Shown piece by piece: positions 32,877 to 35,675 of a stretch of 35,675 bases of DNA (the stretch's first letter is position 1; the number at the start of each line of letters is the position of its first letter). Both the position numbers and the translations under genes were made by a program. Source of the stretch: Promethearchaeota archaeon Loki_b31 (lineage in GTDB: Archaea; Asgardarchaeota; Lokiarchaeia; Sigyniarchaeales; SOKP01); assembly GCA_005222975.1 (NCBI GenBank), contig NJBI01000037.1, positions 1 to 35,675 on the forward strand, in the 5' to 3' direction. The notes under the pieces are model-generated. The model saw nothing but the letters and a program-made list of their open reading frames with translations. It made no database searches and was not told where the DNA came from.

Positions 32877-33763
32877 AAAGATTGCATACTATCTAAGGCA
32901 TTGACTTTTTTACCATTTTCAATTAAAATTGAAAAGTCTTCACCCCATTCTTTATTAATAAAAGATATTATTCTATCAATGGGAGCGTCTTCATAATCAA
33001 TAGTTTCTAAAAGAGTTTTACTCCCAATTTGCGTTTTCATTTCTATGTTATTTAATAGATTTAACCTAGATAAAATAGAAAATGCTCGTTTAGAACCTAA
33101 ATAAAAATTTTGAACCTCTTTTTTAAGGATATTCTTTTTCAATTCTTCTTTTTCTCTATTAAAATCTAATAGAACATCTACTAAATCTTCATCAATTTCT
33201 TCAGATTTAATTTTCCCTAATAAAACTCTTTTCATTTTGATGATGGATTTCTCAGTATCTTGGGAAATTTTTTGTAAAATAGTGTGTTCAAATTGAAGAT
33301 CAAGTAGTTTCCAATTTATGCCCACTAATTCGATAGAAAATGAGTTAGAAAAGAAAGCAATACCCAAAAAACAATTAATTTTTTTTTTAATGCTGTTAAT
33401 AAACTGACGAATCTTATCTTTTTGCTCAAGTATTTCAATTCCAATTAACCAAGAATTAAAACGCTCAAATTGGTTCAGAGCTTTGAGAGCAACACTAGTA
33501 GGACATCGTATATATATTTTTTGAGTATTGTAATCAATATTTTCATTCATTACTAAGTCATGATATTCTGTGTTAGAAATAAAATCCGTATAAAAAATAA
33601 ATTCTTTCCGAAAATGAATCAATTCTGATAAATCTATTAAAAAATCATCGATTTTCTCTGCGTTATTACCATAAACGATAATTGGGATTCTATTTAAGAG
33701 GGTATAAAGTATTAATGTTATATCAGTTGTTTTTAATTTTTCCAATAACTCAAAAAAAATCAT
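32867..33763 (-). CDS. Unknown protein encoded between Roadblock and GTPase genes
   Basis: A 298-residue protein, no clear family. The N-terminal ~100 residues begin like a longin/DENN-type module: NRIPIIVYGNNAEKIDDFLIDLSELIHFRKEFIFYTDF, a strand, loop and helix that resembles the opening of DENN-family domains; this is a weak resemblance only. CPTSVALKALNQF follows. The C-terminal ~130 residues are helical and charged (a long coiled-coil-like stretch near 195-235), then end FINKEWGEDFSILIENG. It starts 9 nt after the Roadblock stop and overlaps the GTPase start by 10 nt, so it should work with both. It could be an exchange factor, a GAP or an adaptor. Confidence 0.7.
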   Translation of the reverse strand: MIFFELLEKLKTTDITLILYTLLNRIPIIVYGNNAEKIDDFLIDLSELIHFRKEFIFYTDFISNTEYHDLVMNENIDYNTQKIYIRCPTSVALKALNQFERFNSWLIGIEILEQKDKIRQFINSIKKKINCFLGIAFFSNSFSIELVGINWKLLDLQFEHTILQKISQDTEKSIIKMKRVLLGKIKSEEIDEDLVDVLLDFNREKEELKKNILKKEVQNFYLGSKRAFSILSRLNLLNNIEMKTQIGSKTLLETIDYEDAPIDRIISFINKEWGEDFSILIENGKKVNALDSMQSLWG

Positions 33764-33772
33764 TTTTTCACC

Positions 33773-34777
33773 TTAACCTTTGATAATTAATTCTCCTAGC
33801 ATAGTCTTAATATCAAAGGGCCTTTGATCCTGAATTTCAGACGCTCTCTTAATAAGAGAATGTATTTTGTTTGAGAATTGAGGAATAATTAATCGTATCA
33901 AACCTAGCTTTTGTCGGGATTTACCCATCTCAGTACTAAATATTGCTTTTCCCAAACCATGTATAAATTGAAATGAATTTTCACAATCTAACAATATACT
34001 CTCCGCATTCATTTTTTTAAGCAACCAAGCGCACCTATTTGCTGTTTGAAAAAGCGAATAGCTCATTGCGGAGATATTATCTAAATTTTTTTCCTTATCA
34101 TTGGTGTTTTTCAAAATTTTTGATGCAATAAATCCCCCTTCTATGGTAATATATGCATATTTTAAATCAGGAATTGCAATAGAAAAATTGCTTAAAACTT
34201 TTCTTAGCTCCATAGATATATTTTCTGATAAATTTAACGAAAAAGAAGACACTTTGAAATTAAAATTCTCATTCTCTTTAACATTGAAGCCTTTTATTAT
34301 GCTTTGAATCCGTTGTTCATCAAATTGAACTAATGGTGGTTTAAAAGATTCGCCAGAAGTAATGAGAGTAGTTTTGATCTTTTTTAAACATTCACTAGTT
34401 TGTAAAAAAATCCCCCCTAAATTTGTATTTGGCTGAGCAGTAATTGCTATAAAAAACTCGTGTTTATTATCGAGAATTCCTTGCTGTTGCAAAATCCTAT
34501 TCAAAGAATAATGTATTGGACTATTAAGAGGAGCTATTAAAATTTTTGCTTTCTTTCCCTCTATTAAGATATATTTTAAATCGTTTGGATGTAAATGTAT
34601 TCCAACATTAAAGATCGCACTAGTGGCAGAACTAACGTTAAAAATTTCATCTTTAGAAAACCAGACTCCTGCTGACTGAATTGGATTCCCATCTCTTTGA
34701 GTTAAAACCGCATTTTCTACTCCTTTCAACTGTTTTATTTGATCTAGGTGAATACCTATCTTTTCTCTTAAATCCAT
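33773..34777 (-). CDS. Tandem Roadblock/LC7-domain protein
   Basis: A protein of about 334 residues with two Roadblock/LC7 domains. The first (about 5-125) shows LKGVENAVLTQRDGNPIQS, NVSSATSAIFNVG and YILIEGKKAKILIAPL. The second (about 190-315) has ALSN-like PDLKYAYITIEGGFIAS, NISAMSYSLFQTANRC and AESILLDCENSF. Bacterial MglB and eukaryotic Ragulator subunits are usually single Roadblock domains that pair; here two are on one chain, which could act as an intramolecular dimer on a GTPase. I chose ATG 34777 (MDLREKIG); TTG 34789 is possible. First gene of the GTPase operon. Confidence 0.8.
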   Translation of the reverse strand: MDLREKIGIHLDQIKQLKGVENAVLTQRDGNPIQSAGVWFSKDEIFNVSSATSAIFNVGIHLHPNDLKYILIEGKKAKILIAPLNSPIHYSLNRILQQQGILDNKHEFFIAITAQPNTNLGGIFLQTSECLKKIKTTLITSGESFKPPLVQFDEQRIQSIIKGFNVKENENFNFKVSSFSLNLSENISMELRKVLSNFSIAIPDLKYAYITIEGGFIASKILKNTNDKEKNLDNISAMSYSLFQTANRCAWLLKKMNAESILLDCENSFQFIHGLGKAIFSTEMGKSRQKLGLIRLIIPQFSNKIHSLIKRASEIQDQRPFDIKTMLGELIIKG

Positions 34778-34909
34778 TTTAATTCGCAACGTTCCTTTTT
34801 TAAATTAGTATTTTTAAATTAAAACTTAGATTTTTAAACTACGAATATTTGGAAAATTAACAAAACAAAAAAATTTAAAATGAACCCTTCTTATATATTA
34901 CTATAACAA

Positions 34910-34983
34910 ATCGCATCTTTACCGGTGTGAGCTTGGATTACGGTATGCAACCGTTAGATGAAAAGTTAATTCACTGATGCGAT
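34910..34983 (+). other. 74-nt stem-bounded structure in the rRNA leader
   Basis: ATCGCATC (34910-34917) pairs perfectly with GATGCGAT (34976-34983). Inside, CGGT/ACCG can form a small stem around ATGCA. The length is that of a tRNA, but no tRNA features (U8, TTC loop, D-loop GG) are present on either strand. It may be a structural element of pre-rRNA or a small RNA. Confidence 0.35.
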
Positions 34984-34994
34984 ATAAAAAATGT

Positions 34995-35019
34995 AGTTAT
35001 AATTTTATCGATTATAACT
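34995..35019 (+). repeat. 9-bp perfect hairpin in the rRNA leader
   Basis: Arms AGTTATAAT (34995-35003) and ATTATAACT (35011-35019) are perfect inverted copies with a 7-nt loop (TTTATCG). It lies about 90 nt before the 16S start. A maturation or anti-termination structure is likely; there is no U-tract after it. Confidence 0.5.
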
Positions 35020-35107
35020 GAAGAAAGTTAAATTAATAACCCTAAAAGTAAATTAATTCCAAATTTAAGAACTAATTTGCGACTAACTCAATATTTATTT
35101 GATAATT

Positions 35108-35675
<568 letters not shown>

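Noticed and set aside
34910..34983. Possible tRNA in the rRNA leader (74 nt, paired ends, hairpin with TGC or GCA in the loop).
   Set aside because: Position 33 or 8 is wrong, no TTC loop or D-loop GG occurs on either strand, and the T-arm cannot be formed. Listed only as a structured element.

Overview
The window is strongly AT-rich archaeal DNA. The 16S rRNA starts at about 35109 with an archaeal 5' end. Other archaeal markers are two TFB-type transcription factors, Orc1/Cdc6, ABCE1, eS17, class I lysyl-tRNA synthetase and archaeal-style uL3/uL4/uL23. MglA/Ras-like GTPases, a Roadblock protein, a V4R protein and tRNA introns outside the anticodon loop suggest an Asgard archaeon, most likely Lokiarchaeia-like. 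That placement is inference from gene content, not a tree.

Layout. 1-2330 is accessory: the edge-cut N-terminus of a zinc-ribbon transposase, a tRNA-Ile(GAT) split by an apparent intron after the acceptor stem, and a helix-turn-helix/zinc-finger/nuclease-like protein. 2969-5264 holds a small cysteine-motif protein, a full TFB and a gamma-carbonic-anhydrase-like protein whose start is shifted by an A-run. 5354-7185 is a complete insertion sequence with ~77-bp inverted ends and a 7-8 bp target duplication. 7258-9838 holds a degenerate NIF3-like protein, a HIT hydrolase, a Flp-like pilin and two small regulators. 10129-15256 is housekeeping: ABCE1, LysRS, a small zinc protein and a GHMP kinase. 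15445-18647 is an unknown protein facing the convergent uL3-uL4-uL23 cluster.

18779-25138 is a type IV pilus/Tad-like secretion region: VirB11/TadA-type ATPase, a one-helix protein, a TadC-like membrane protein, small membrane and V4R proteins, and a prepilin peptidase. The peptidase sits at the end of an Orc1/Cdc6-winged-helix-peptidase operon (26638 down to 24476). The peptidase should mature the Flp-like pilin near 8.7 kb, and the ATPase and TadC-like protein should assemble it.

26900-32259 contains a secreted Ig-like surface protein, eS17 with a ZNRD2-like protein, an intron-containing tRNA-Glu(CTC), a second divergent TFB, a Ras-like GTPase and small regulators. 32268-34777 is a tight three-gene operon: tandem Roadblock protein, a protein of unknown fold, and an MglA-like GTPase. 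This is the most interesting system in the window, since it looks like a GTPase with its own regulatory platform. The window ends with the rRNA leader, which carries hairpins, and the first ~567 nt of 16S rRNA.
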